Positions 27,514 to 34,911 of a stretch of 60,717 bases of DNA are shown piece after piece. The position numbers and the translations under genes are program-made. Below the pieces are notes generated by a model that did not search any database, was not told the DNA's origin, and saw only the letters and a program-made list of their open reading frames with translations. The stretch is from Candidatus Goldiibacteriota bacterium. GTDB lineage: Bacteria; Oederibacteriota; PGYV01; DYJU01. Position 1 is the first letter of the stretch; the number at the start of each line of letters is the position of its first letter. The stretch lies in contig CALHNI010000005.1 in assembly GCA_938034975.1 (NCBI GenBank), positions 1 through 60,717 of the forward strand. The letters are read 5' to 3'.

Positions 27514-28294
27514 ACTTTATGTTAATACGTTCTATGTTTGAAGTTTTTCCTGTTGTTTCATCAATTGATAAAAGAACAGCATTCAATTTAAGATTGGTTT
27601 TTGCAACTTCAAATTTTTCAGGCATCAGAGTTAAAAATCTTCTTATTATTGTTTCTTTTTCAACTCCTATAACAGAATCAAAAGGTCCTGTCATACCTAC
27701 ATCTGTTATAAAACCAGTTCCCAGGGGTAAAATTCTTTCATCGGCTGTCTGGACATGGGTATGTGTTCCCAAGACCGCAGAAATTTTTCCGTCAAGATAA
27801 AATCCTAGTGCCTGTTTTTCAGATGTTGCTTCTGCATGAATATCTATTATAATTATTTTTGTTTTATTTAAGATTTCTTCTACAGCTTTTAAAGCAGTTA
27901 AAAAAGGACAATTAGCCGGTGGCATAAATATTCTTCCTATTAAATTGATAACGCCTATTTTAAATTTTTTATTTTTTGATTCAAAAATGCCAAATCCAAA
28001 GCCTGGATTATTAGATGGATAGTTTGCTGGCCGTAAAATTTTTGTTTCGGAATTTAAAAGTTCTATTGCTTCCTTTTTATCCCATATATGGTTTCCTGTT
28101 GTAATAACATCTATTCCGTAACTTAAAAGTTCGTCATATTTTTCTTTTGTAATCCCAAAACCGCCTGCTGAATTTTCACCGTTTGCAATTACAAAATCAA
28201 TATTTTTATTTTTTATTAAATCTGGCAGTAAATTTTTTACAACTTTTCTGCCTGGTTTTCCATTTATATCACCAATAAATAATATATTCATCAT
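27506..28294 (-). CDS. ymdB: YmdB-family metallophosphoesterase (TIGR00282-like)
   Basis: This 262-aa binuclear metallophosphoesterase has the expected metal-binding blocks in order: FIGDINGKPGRK, ANGENSAGGFG, TTGNHIWDK, IDIHAEATSEKQALG and GTHTHVQTADERILP. Relatives hydrolyse 2',3'-cyclic nucleotides and interact with RNase Y in Bacillus. The gene directly follows rny with a 14-nt gap, the conserved rny-ymdB pairing. AAAGGG precedes the first of two ATG codons. The product is cytoplasmic. Confidence 0.92.
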   Translation of the reverse strand: MMNILFIGDINGKPGRKVVKNLLPDLIKNKNIDFVIANGENSAGGFGITKEKYDELLSYGIDVITTGNHIWDKKEAIELLNSETKILRPANYPSNNPGFGFGIFESKNKKFKIGVINLIGRIFMPPANCPFLTALKAVEEILNKTKIIIIDIHAEATSEKQALGFYLDGKISAVLGTHTHVQTADERILPLGTGFITDVGMTGPFDSVIGVEKETIIRRFLTLMPEKFEVAKTNLKLNAVLLSIDETTGKTSNIERINIKYE

Positions 28295-28308
28295 ATTTAA
28301 CCCTTTGA

Positions 28309-29868
28309 TTATTTAGCATAATCAATTGCTCTTACTTCTCTTATAACAGTTACTTTAATCTGGCCAGGATATTCTAGTTCACTTTCAATTTTTTTGGCAA
28401 TTTCTTTGGATAATTGATATGCTTTTAAATCATCAATACTGGATGGTTCAACGATTATTCTTATTTCACGGCCTGCCTGTATTGCATAAGTTTTTGTAAC
28501 GCCTTCAAACTCTGATGCTATTTTTTCAAGCTTTTCAAGACGTTTTATATAATTTTCCAGAGTTTCTTTTCTTGCGCCTGGTCTAGCTGCTGATATGGCA
28601 TCTGCTGCCTGGACCAGCACAGCTTCTAATGTTTTGGCTTCAACATCGCCGTGATGAGATTCAATTGCATGAAGAATTTTTTCAGATTCGCCGTATTTTT
28701 TTGCAATTTCAATACCGAGTTGAACATGGGAACCTTCTATCTCGTGGTCTATTGCTTTTCCAATATCATGCAAAAGAGCTGCTCTTTTTACTGTTTCCGG
28801 ATTTATTCCAAGTTCTGATGCAAGAATAGAAGCAATGTAAGCCATTTCTACAGAGTGTTGCAGGACATTTTGTCCATAGCTATATCTGTAATGCAATTTC
28901 CCAAGTAATTTTACAAGTTCGGGATGTAAATTTGTAATACCAGTATCCATGCAAGCTCTTTCGCCAAGTTCTTTTATTTTTAATTCTATTTCGGCTTTTG
29001 TTTTTTCAACTATTTCTTCAATTCGGCCTGGATGAATTCTTCCATCAGCAATAAGTTTTTCAAGAGATAATTTGGCAATCTCTCTTCTTATAGGATCAAA
29101 AGCTGAGATGGTAACTGCTTCAGGTGTATCATCTATGATAAAATCAACTCCGGTTAAATTTTCAAGTGATTTTATATTCCTTCCTTCTCTGCCTATAATT
29201 CTTCCTTTCATTTCTTCGTTTGGAAGCGGAACTACTGAAACGCTAATTTCTGATGTATAATCAGCTGCTATTTTTTGTATGGCTGTTGCGATTATTTCTT
29301 TTGCTTTTTTTTCAGCTGTTTCTTTTGCTTCTTCTTCAAGGCGTTTTATTGTTGCAAGTGATTCCTGTCTTGCTTCGTTAATCATTGAATTTATTAGTTC
29401 ATTTTTTGCATTTTCTGCTGAAAGTCCTGATATTGCTTCAAGTTTCTGTCTTTCCTGTTTTATAAGATCTGTGAGTTCATCTTCCAGTGTTTTAATTTTT
29501 TTATCACGCTCTAAAAGCTGTTTTTCTTTTAAATTCAAATCTTTTTCTTTTTTTTCCAGAATTTCAACTTTTTTATCAATATTTTCTTCTCTTATGCGCA
29601 ATCTTTTTTCAAGGTTTTGAAGTTCCTGTCTTTCTTCTTTTGTTTTTGTTTCAAATTCAAGTTGCAATTTAATTATCCTGTCTTTTGCTTCCAGTTCAGC
29701 TTCTTTTTTTATTGTTGCTGCTTCCTTTTTGGCATTCTCAAGAATTGTAACCGCTGACTCTTTGGCGTTTTTAATTCTGTGTTCAGATATTAATTTTCTT
29801 AAAATAAAACCAGAAAAAATTCCGGCAATTAAAAATAAAAAACATAATAAAACTGTAAATAATGACAT
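28309..29868 (-). CDS. rny: Ribonuclease Y
   Basis: This 519-aa endoribonuclease starts mRNA decay at the inner membrane. It has an N-terminal membrane segment (~4-24), a long coiled coil rich in Lys/Glu (~30-200), a KH domain with [15 protein letters not shown] (~218), and an HD domain with [13 protein letters not shown] (~360). AGGAGG lies 6 nt before the ATG. The 6S RNA is encoded upstream on the same strand, a neighbourhood also known from other bacteria. Confidence 0.97.
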   Translation of the reverse strand: MSLFTVLLCFLFLIAGIFSGFILRKLISEHRIKNAKESAVTILENAKKEAATIKKEAELEAKDRIIKLQLEFETKTKEERQELQNLEKRLRIREENIDKKVEILEKKEKDLNLKEKQLLERDKKIKTLEDELTDLIKQERQKLEAISGLSAENAKNELINSMINEARQESLATIKRLEEEAKETAEKKAKEIIATAIQKIAADYTSEISVSVVPLPNEEMKGRIIGREGRNIKSLENLTGVDFIIDDTPEAVTISAFDPIRREIAKLSLEKLIADGRIHPGRIEEIVEKTKAEIELKIKELGERACMDTGITNLHPELVKLLGKLHYRYSYGQNVLQHSVEMAYIASILASELGINPETVKRAALLHDIGKAIDHEIEGSHVQLGIEIAKKYGESEKILHAIESHHGDVEAKTLEAVLVQAADAISAARPGARKETLENYIKRLEKLEKIASEFEGVTKTYAIQAGREIRIIVEPSSIDDLKAYQLSKEIAKKIESELEYPGQIKVTVIREVRAIDYAK

Positions 29869-30086
29869 TTTTTCCTCCTAAATTAATAATATCAAATTTT
29901 TTCAGGGAAAGAAATTAAAATTGGAAAAACAGTGATTATTATGTTTTTTTATTTATTTTAAAATAATTTGAATTTTTTGGTTTTTTAAAATCAAATAAAA
30001 AAACAAAATCTGTAGATAATATATTACTATTTAATTTATTTTCCATTTATTTAATTTCTTTCCATAAAATAAATTTGATAAATTAT
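29869..30086. other. Gap between rny and 6S RNA gene
   Basis: AT-rich with no protein-like ORF and no strong hairpin. It holds the rny leader, and presumably the end of the 6S transcript and the rny promoter, which I could not place with confidence. Confidence 0.3.
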
Positions 30087-30269
30087 TCCCCATGATGCCG
30101 TGAGAAGTTAATTTTGGTCCTTTTTAAACAGGTGGGTGTCTTGTTATATGCTTTAGGCTTCCTGCTGTTTAAGACAGGCATGCACACCGCATATAATTCC
30201 CGACTCCCTATTTAATAAGGTGTTGGGCCAAAATATTTGCTTCTTCACGCACACCCCAGGGATATTTTT
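30087..30269 (-). ncRNA. ssrS: 6S RNA
   Basis: On the minus strand, a ~183-nt RNA with the 6S layout. The 5' arm CCCTGGGGTGTGCGTGAAGAAG pairs in two blocks with the 3' arm around CTTCTCACGGCATCATGGGG, closing a long stem. The inner region has the hallmark GTGTGCATGCC then CAGGAAGCCTAAA, closely similar to GCATGC...GAAGCCTTAAAA of the E. coli RNA, followed by ACAAGACACCCACCT, matching the E. coli ACGACACATTCACCT. 6S RNA mimics an open promoter and sequesters housekeeping RNA polymerase in stationary phase. Exact ends are estimates. It lies upstream of rny. Confidence 0.9.
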
Positions 30270-30311
30270 TACTCCTTTGACATCATTTAAAAAAGCATTA
30301 AATTTAATTTT

Positions 30312-30339
30312 ATATTACCATATAAGATTTTATAGTCAA
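30312..30339 (-). promoter_or_regulatory. Putative sigma-70 promoter of 6S RNA
   Basis: On the minus strand, TTGACT (30339-30334), 16 nt, TAATAT (30317-30312). This predicts a start ~40 nt before the mature 5' end, implying processing of a precursor, as known for one E. coli 6S transcript. Confidence 0.45.
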
Positions 30340-30419
30340 GAAAAATTTGAAAAAGTTTAATAAATAAATAGCCTGATTGTATATAATTATGAATATATCT
30401 AATCTAATGAAGTTTAACA

Positions 30420-30716
30420 CCTGAAAATCGTATTAAAAGATTGCGATTTTCAGGATAAAAAAACACAAATAATATTATTATTAAAAAAAGTAAAATATTT
30501 AAAATAACACTGTAAAAACACATTAGCGTTTTTCAGGGGAAAAGAGAAAATATATAAAAAGGTTTATAAACAAATAAGAATTTTAAGAGTGTATTTGTTT
30601 TTAAAATTAAAAAACAGGTGAATTAAAGTAATTTACTAAAAATAAAAAATTATTAAGCAAAAAAGCCAAAAATATTTTATATTTCTGTAAAAACGCATTT
30701 TCTAATGCGTTTTTAC
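30420..30716 (+). repeat. Dispersed intergenic repeat, copy B (longest)
   Basis: The left palindrome has arms CCTGAAAATCG (30420-30430) and CGATTTTCAGG (30444-30454). A middle segment carries a second CTG/CAG-type half site (AGCGTTTTTCAGGGG), followed by the conserved core with TTTATAAACAAATA and ACAGGTGAATTAAA. The right palindrome at 30687-30716 is identical to that of copy A. A TTGACA promoter begins 15 nt later. Confidence 0.85.
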
Positions 30717-30731
30717 GGTAATTATCAATTC

Positions 30732-30759
30732 TTGACACTTTTATGTAAAAAGGTATAAT
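30732..30759 (+). promoter_or_regulatory. Sigma-70-like promoter upstream of the activator gene
   Basis: Consensus TTGACA (30732-30737), 16 nt, consensus TATAAT (30754-30759), directly after repeat copy B. It would give a leader of about 75 nt before the chosen start. Confidence 0.7.
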
Positions 30760-30788
30760 AAAAAATAAATAAAAATATTAAAAAGGGG

Positions 30789-30804
30789 TGGCACGAAATA
30801 TGCT
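30789..30804 (+). promoter_or_regulatory. Sigma-54 (-24/-12) promoter of the activator gene
   Basis: TGGCACGAAATATGCT matches the -24/-12 consensus TGGCACGNNNNTTGCW at every defined position except one (A for the first T of the -12 box). The invariant GG (30790-30791) and GC (30802-30803) are correctly spaced. Transcription would start near 30815, ahead of AAAGGAG at 30827 and the ATG at 30842. This argues against the alternative upstream starts (GTG 30788, ATG 30800). Confidence 0.75.
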
Positions 30805-30841
30805 TGGTATTAATAAAAAAGAATTTAAAGGAGCAGATATA

Positions 30842-32410
30842 ATGCAAAATCTTATTATCGGGACGCATAAAGATAATTATTATGTTGCAGCTGCTTATAT
30901 TTATAGAATTTTAAATAATGCAGATATTATATTTTCCAGGGCTGATAAAATTCATGAAAAATTAAAAGAATTGGTTAATACAAATTATAAAAACATTTAT
31001 ATAGTTGCTATGAGATTAAAGCAGGATTATATTCCGGATATTATTGATTCTATAAAAAAAATGCTTGAAAAGAAAAAAGAAATTAAATGGTTTGTTTTAC
31101 CTGACAGGGTTCATATACACAATGGCGTAGATAATATGTTTTTTAAGAGTATATTAAAAATTCCTGCAAAAAACCAGACATTAATAGATATTATAAAAAA
31201 TGATTTTAACCAGAGTGAAAGCGATGATTATATGTTTTTTAATAAATTATACAAATTTATAGAAGAAAGAGAGATAAACAGGAGTAAAAATATAAAAACT
31301 ATGGATTTGCAGGATGAATTGAAAATTTTGGAACATTTTGCAAATTACATTGAATATGTGAGATATAATTTTTTTAAAAATAGTTTTGAAGGTATGGATT
31401 TATTAAGAGAATTAATAGAAAAATTGGCATATAAATTATTGACTCCAGAAGATATAAAAAAATCATACGGAAAAGGTTTTTATGATAGGCATATAACAGG
31501 CGAAAGTAAATTAATTATAAATTTAAACAGACAGATAAGCAAAGTTGGAAAAGATCCTGATATTTCTGTTGTGATTTATGGAGAAACAGGAACAGGCAAA
31601 GAAGTTGTTGCAAAACTTTTACATGATGCAAGTGGCCGACAGGGATTATTTATTCCTTTAAATTGCACAGCTGTTCCTGAAGCACTCATGGAATCAATAC
31701 TTTTTGGATATGTTAAAGGCGCTCATAGTCAAGCCTTTGAAGATAAAAAAGGTATATTTGAGGAAGCAGATGGTGGAACAGTATTTTTAGATGAAATTGG
31801 TGATATGCCGCTTCATTTACAGTCAAAACTTTTAAGAATCATTGAAGATAGGGTTGTAAGACGAATTGGCGCAGAATCAAAGCCCATATCCGTTGATTTC
31901 CGTCTGATATGTGCGACAAACAAAAATTTAAAAAAATTGATAAGTGAAAATAAATTCAGACAGGATTTGTATTTTAGAATTGCGAGGTATGAAATAACAA
32001 TCCCCCCATTACGTGAAAGGAAAGAAGATATTGAACTGATTGCTATGGAAATTTTATATGAATTTTATATGCGTGGTAAATGTCCGAGAATAATTTTAAA
32101 TAAAAAACAAATAGAAGCACTTAAATCATATGATTGGGCAGGTGGAAATGTGCGTGAATTACAAACATTTTTAGAACGCGCAATTATAGATGAAGATTTT
32201 GAATTTGAAAAAAAAATACAAGAACTTAAACAGAAAAATAATGATTTATATGGACAAAATTTTAAATTGAAAACATTAAATGAAATAGAAAAGGAAGCAA
32301 TAATAAATACACTTATGGAATATAACGGAAATAAAACACATACAGCAAAAACCCTTGGTATTTCTCTTAATACATTAAAAGCAAAGATGAAAAAATATGG
32401 ATTGGTTTAA
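30842..32410 (+). CDS. Sigma-54-dependent AAA+ transcriptional activator with uncharacterised sensor domain
   Basis: The product is 522 aa. Residues 1-~225 are a sensor region starting MQNLIIGTHKDNYYVAAAYI. It is not a receiver, PAS or GAF domain that I recognise, and faintly resembles DHH-type phosphoesterase starts. The AAA+ domain has Walker A GETGTGKE, Walker B VFLDEIGDMP, and an arginine-containing IPPLRERKEDI. The C-terminal helix-turn-helix reads NKTHTAKTLGISLNTLKAKM. The sigma-54-contacting loop, normally GAFTGA, is GAHSQA, changing the key Phe and Thr. It sits behind its own -24/-12 promoter, so autoactivation is plausible. Confidence 0.88.
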   Translation: MQNLIIGTHKDNYYVAAAYIYRILNNADIIFSRADKIHEKLKELVNTNYKNIYIVAMRLKQDYIPDIIDSIKKMLEKKKEIKWFVLPDRVHIHNGVDNMFFKSILKIPAKNQTLIDIIKNDFNQSESDDYMFFNKLYKFIEEREINRSKNIKTMDLQDELKILEHFANYIEYVRYNFFKNSFEGMDLLRELIEKLAYKLLTPEDIKKSYGKGFYDRHITGESKLIINLNRQISKVGKDPDISVVIYGETGTGKEVVAKLLHDASGRQGLFIPLNCTAVPEALMESILFGYVKGAHSQAFEDKKGIFEEADGGTVFLDEIGDMPLHLQSKLLRIIEDRVVRRIGAESKPISVDFRLICATNKNLKKLISENKFRQDLYFRIARYEITIPPLRERKEDIELIAMEILYEFYMRGKCPRIILNKKQIEALKSYDWAGGNVRELQTFLERAIIDEDFEFEKKIQELKQKNNDLYGQNFKLKTLNEIEKEAIINTLMEYNGNKTHTAKTLGISLNTLKAKMKKYGLV

Positions 32411-32412
32411 AT

Positions 32413-32607
32413 ATGTTTTTAAAAATAAAAAATATAAGAAAGGAGGTTAATAAAAAGAGTGGTTTTAAAATTTATAAAGGTTATGACAGGAGATGCATTT
32501 TTACTATTAATAATAATTCTTATGTTTTAAGTAATGGTTGGTGTTATGATGTTAAGCAATTAGCGAAAAAATATTTTAAAAAAGTTAAGGTGAAAATTGA
32601 CGGATAA
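32413..32607 (+). CDS. Hypothetical protein (64 aa)
   Basis: This short basic protein starts MFLKIKNIRKEVNKK and ends KKYFKKVKVKIDG. It has one Cys in each half (RRCIF, GWCYD) and no signal peptide or membrane helix. It starts 2 nt after the activator stop and would be co-transcribed with it. The ATG has no good Shine-Dalgarno, while a strong AAAGGAGG lies inside the frame without a suitable start behind it. Function unknown; it may be a target or accessory factor of the activator, or not a gene. Confidence 0.45.
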   Translation: MFLKIKNIRKEVNKKSGFKIYKGYDRRCIFTINNNSYVLSNGWCYDVKQLAKKYFKKVKVKIDG

Positions 32608-32880
32608 TTTACATATAAATATATCACCTAAATACGCAAAAATATAGATGCTTTTAATGAAGAAATGAAAAAATATTTAAAAATGTAAAATAAAAAGTAT
32701 ACTATGACATCTATTTTTTCAATAATAAATGAATCATTGGATGAGAAAATTTTTTATAATGCGGATTGTTAAATTAAATATTTTTAAAATTTGAATTTTT
32801 ATATTTATGCTATATAATTGAGCATAAAAAAATATCTTACTGGTTTCTTTAGAATTAATCTGATACTGTCAAGAATTGTG
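32608..32880. other. Gene-free AT-rich gap
   Basis: No gene-like ORF; only fragments of about 20 codons. I see no repeat or strong hairpin before copy E begins at 32881. It may be decayed coding DNA. Confidence 0.3.
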
Positions 32881-33028
32881 TATTAACCTGAAAATCAATA
32901 TAAAATTGAAATTTTTCAGAATAAAAAAAGTAATGACTTATAAAATAAAAGTTTATCAAAAATAAGACAGATGAAAATATTTTATTTATTTTACTTAAGT
33001 CAAATGTTTTTTTACAACGCTTTTTTTA
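32881..33028 (+). repeat. Dispersed intergenic repeat, copy E (direct repeat with F)
   Basis: A 148-bp unit almost identical to copy F 320 bp downstream: one substitution and a 2-nt indel. It opens with a hairpin (CTGAAAATCAAT ... ATTGAAATTTTTCAG) and contains AAGTAATG and TTATAAAATAAA, the same core words as copies A-D, so it is a subfamily. Its right end lacks the A-type palindrome. No promoter follows it. Confidence 0.8.
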
Positions 33029-33200
33029 CCGGATGTTTTTTAAACTGGAAATTAAATTAATTTTGCTGTGTATTATTATTCATAAATCTGTTTTCTTTTT
33101 ATCTCATCCATCGGTGAAGGATTTAAATTTAAATAAAAAATTTTTTTTATTTTACACAAGAAAACAGCCTCTTTCAATACTTTCTATTGCGGAGTTAAGG

Positions 33201-33346
33201 TATTAACCTGAAAATCAATATAAAATTGAAATTTTTCAGAATAAAAAAAGTAATGAATTATAAAATAAAAGTTTATCAAATAAGACAGATGAAAATATTT
33301 TATTTATTTTACTTAAGTCAAATGTTTTTTTACAACGCTTTTTTTA
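33201..33346 (+). repeat. Dispersed intergenic repeat, copy F (direct repeat with E)
   Basis: A 146-bp near-perfect duplicate of copy E. It ends one base before the left inverted repeat of the insertion sequence. If the IS is removed, the leader-peptide promoter TTGACA lies about 10-15 nt beyond this copy, matching the spacing seen at copies A-D. Confidence 0.8.
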
Positions 33347-33396
33347 GGGTAATGTAAAATAAATTGTGTAAATTTGAATTGAAAAGAAAAAAAAGA

Positions 33397-33467
33397 GGGT
33401 GTATTCTTCCAGTAATAAAAAAAGGCATAAAAATATGCCAAAATTAAAAAAAAGGAGGAATACACCC
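33397..33467 (+). promoter_or_regulatory. Hairpin sequestering the transposase ribosome binding site
   Basis: GGGTGTATTCTTCC (33397-33410) pairs with GGAGGAATACACCC (33454-33467) at 13 of 14 positions. The 3' arm contains the Shine-Dalgarno and ends directly before the ATG. A small hairpin GGCATA-AAAA-TATGCC sits within the loop. Transcripts reading in from outside would fold this and silence translation, as known for some other insertion sequences. Confidence 0.75.
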
Positions 33468-34658
33468 ATGAGTAAGGTAAAAGAACTTTACTTTACAGAA
33501 AAAGATTACCACGAAAGAGTAAAAGAAATCAAGGAAAATTTTGAAGAAGATTTAAAGGAAGGAACCTTGAAGTTGGCTAAAAGATTAATAGAAGAAAGTT
33601 TAAATGAAGAACTAGAGATGATGATAAAAGCGAGAGAATATGAACAGACAGAGGATAGGAAGGACTATAGGAATGGGTATTATAAAAGGAATTTAGAAAC
33701 AAAGATAGGATATATAAGCGGGATACAAGTGCCAAGGGCAAGAGAACTAAGATATGAGAGGAAAGTATTTAAAAGATACCAAAGGAGGCAGGAAGAAGTA
33801 AATGAAACATTACTAAAAATATTTTTAAAAGGAGTATCAACGAGGGAAGCGGGAAAAGTAACAGAAGCATTGTTAGGAGTAAATTATTCAGCAGGGACAA
33901 TATCAAACATAGCGAAAAGATTAGATGAAGAAGTAAGGAGATATCACAAGAGACAACTAAAAGATGAATACAGGTATTTAATATTAGATGGAATAACAAA
34001 GAAGATAAAAGAAGGTGGAAAAACAGAGAAAAAAGTGAGTTTAGTAGCATATGGGATAAAAGAATATGGAATAAGAGAGATAATAGATTTTAAGGTGGTA
34101 AAAAGAGAAAACGAGGTAAACTGGACAAATTTTTTAAATGACTTATATAACAGAGGGATAAAAGGAGAGAAATTAGAATTAATAATAACAGATGGGCAGA
34201 GAGGATTAATATCAGCAATAGATATGGTGTATCCAGGGATAAAAAGGCAAAGATGCTGGGTCCATAAATTAAGAAACGTAGCAGATAAATTACCCAAGAA
34301 ATTACATGATAGTTGTTTAAAAGAAGCAAAAGAGATATATCAGGCCAAAAACAAGAAAGAAGCGATAAAAGTATATAAAAGATGGAAATCCAAATGGGAA
34401 AAAGACAGACGAGCAGAAAGAGCGGTAAAATGTATAGAAGTAGATATAGAAGAATTATTAAGGTTCTATGATTGTCCCGAAGGACACTGGAAAAAGATAA
34501 GAACAACAAATGCAATTGAAAGGAATTTCAGAGAGGTAAGAAGACGAATAAGAACGATGAATGTTTTTACAAATGAAGCGAGTTGTGACAGGATAATATA
34601 TGCGATATTTAGTTCTTTAAATGAAAAATGGAAGAAACATCCTTTAAAAGAGTTTTAA
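33468..34658 (+). CDS. IS256/Mutator-family transposase
   Basis: This 396-aa DDE transposase has the usual IS256 length. Acidic residues lie in YLILDGI (~173), LIITDGQRG (~241) and TNAIERNFREVRRR (~350), and QRCWVHKLRNVADKLPK is the typical C/H-containing block between them. The ATG at 33468 follows AGGAGG; a GTG at 33399 in the same frame lies in the regulatory hairpin and is not favoured. The gene is intact, so the element may still move. Its Arg codons are mostly AGA/AGG, like the surrounding genes. Confidence 0.93.
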   Translation: MSKVKELYFTEKDYHERVKEIKENFEEDLKEGTLKLAKRLIEESLNEELEMMIKAREYEQTEDRKDYRNGYYKRNLETKIGYISGIQVPRARELRYERKVFKRYQRRQEEVNETLLKIFLKGVSTREAGKVTEALLGVNYSAGTISNIAKRLDEEVRRYHKRQLKDEYRYLILDGITKKIKEGGKTEKKVSLVAYGIKEYGIREIIDFKVVKRENEVNWTNFLNDLYNRGIKGEKLELIITDGQRGLISAIDMVYPGIKRQRCWVHKLRNVADKLPKKLHDSCLKEAKEIYQAKNKKEAIKVYKRWKSKWEKDRRAERAVKCIEVDIEELLRFYDCPEGHWKKIRTTNAIERNFREVRRRIRTMNVFTNEASCDRIIYAIFSSLNEKWKKHPLKEF

Positions 34659-34709
34659 AATGATTTTTTTTTACACAAAATTATTGACATTACCTTTAGA
34701 AATTTTATC

Positions 34710-34738
34710 TTGACAAATTCATAATTTTTTTGTATAAA
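34710..34738 (+). promoter_or_regulatory. Promoter of the ilv-leu leader
   Basis: TTGACA (34710-34715), a 17-nt spacer and TATAAA (34733-34738), starting 16 nt outside the right end of the IS. The predicted start near 34745 is just upstream of the leader ORF's ribosome binding site. Confidence 0.8.
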
Positions 34739-34766
34739 ATAAACACTTTAAAAAGGAGATATAAAA

Positions 34767-34816
34767 ATGGCGTTTGTTAATTTTATAAAAAAAAGTAAAA
34801 TAAAATTGAACGCCAT
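34767..34816 (+). promoter_or_regulatory. Hairpin over the leader-peptide start codon
   Basis: ATGGCGTT (34767-34774) pairs with AACGCCAT (34809-34816), and inside it AATTTTAT (34779-34786) pairs with ATAAAATT (34800-34807): 16 base pairs with the start codon in the 5' arm. It could slow initiation on the leader or act as a pause. Confidence 0.5.
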
Positions 34817-34889
34817 AGTTATATCTTCTTTATTACTTCCGGTATTAGTCCTTACACTTACCGGGTTTCTGCTCGTTGTTCTTAATTAA
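34767..34889 (+). CDS. Branched-chain amino acid leader peptide (attenuator peptide), 40 aa
   Basis: This is a 40-codon ORF with GGAG 8 nt before its ATG. It encodes 10 Leu, 6 Val and 4 Ile, so half of all residues. They are concentrated in SSLLLPVLVLTLTGFLLVVLN, including CTC, CTG and GTC codons that are likely rare in this AT-rich genome. It lies 370 nt upstream of ilvD, between a consensus promoter and a terminator-like hairpin. The layout matches ilv/leu leader peptides of Enterobacteria, whose translation rate senses charged Leu/Val/Ile tRNA. A small membrane protein is the alternative reading, but the overlapping RNA hairpins favour a leader. Confidence 0.75.
   Translation: MAFVNFIKKSKIKLNAIVISSLLLPVLVLTLTGFLLVVLN
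34839..34864 (+). promoter_or_regulatory. Attenuator hairpin 1:2 (protector)
   Basis: CCGGTA (34839-34844) pairs with TACCGG (34859-34864) over a 14-nt loop, within the Leu/Val codon run. The 3' arm shares its last two G with the antiterminator, so the two compete. Confidence 0.55.
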
Positions 34890-34911
34890 AAGAAAACGAC
34901 GCAGAAAACCC
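34863..34911 (+). promoter_or_regulatory. Attenuator hairpin 2:3 (antiterminator)
   Basis: A long stem joins GGGTTTCTGC (34863-34872) with GCAGAAAACCC (34901-34911) and continues through TCGT/ACGA and TTCTT/AAGAA to a 6-nt loop around the leader stop codon. It has about 20 pairs with three single-base bulges. It uses bases 34897-34910, which are also the 5' arm of the terminator, so both cannot form. Confidence 0.65.

Larger units (their letters stand above)
33348..34694 (+). mobile_element. IS256-family insertion sequence (complete)
   Basis: The element is 1347 bp, with terminal inverted repeats of 25 bp matching at 20 positions. Both ends begin GGTAATGT and share GTGTAAA (left 33348-33372, right 34670-34694). 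It holds one intact transposase. Both flanks carry TTTAG directly next to the ends, a possible short target duplication; IS256 elements usually make 8-9 bp, so this is uncertain. It is inserted between repeat copy F and the promoter of the ilv leader. Confidence 0.88.

Noticed and set aside
30788-30841. Upstream starts of the sigma-54 activator (GTG 30788, ATG 30800)
   Set aside because: They overlap the -24/-12 promoter, and AAAGGAG is correctly spaced only for ATG 30842.
33399-33467. Longer transposase starting at GTG 33399
   Set aside because: The start falls in the 5' arm of the regulatory hairpin, and a proper AGGAGG precedes ATG 33468.
33769-34515. Long minus-strand ORFs inside the transposase gene
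   Set aside because: They are antisense shadows, Leu-rich because of the AT-rich purine-biased coding strand, without ribosome binding sites.
33343-34699. TTTAG on both sides of the IS as a firm target-site duplication
   Set aside because: Only 5 bp of AT-rich sequence, while IS256 elements usually give 8-9 bp; it could be chance.
34767-34889. Leader ORF as a type I toxin or small membrane protein
   Set aside because: Hydrophobicity alone would fit, but the position before ilvD, the Leu/Val/Ile bias and overlapping hairpins favour an attenuator peptide. Not fully excluded.
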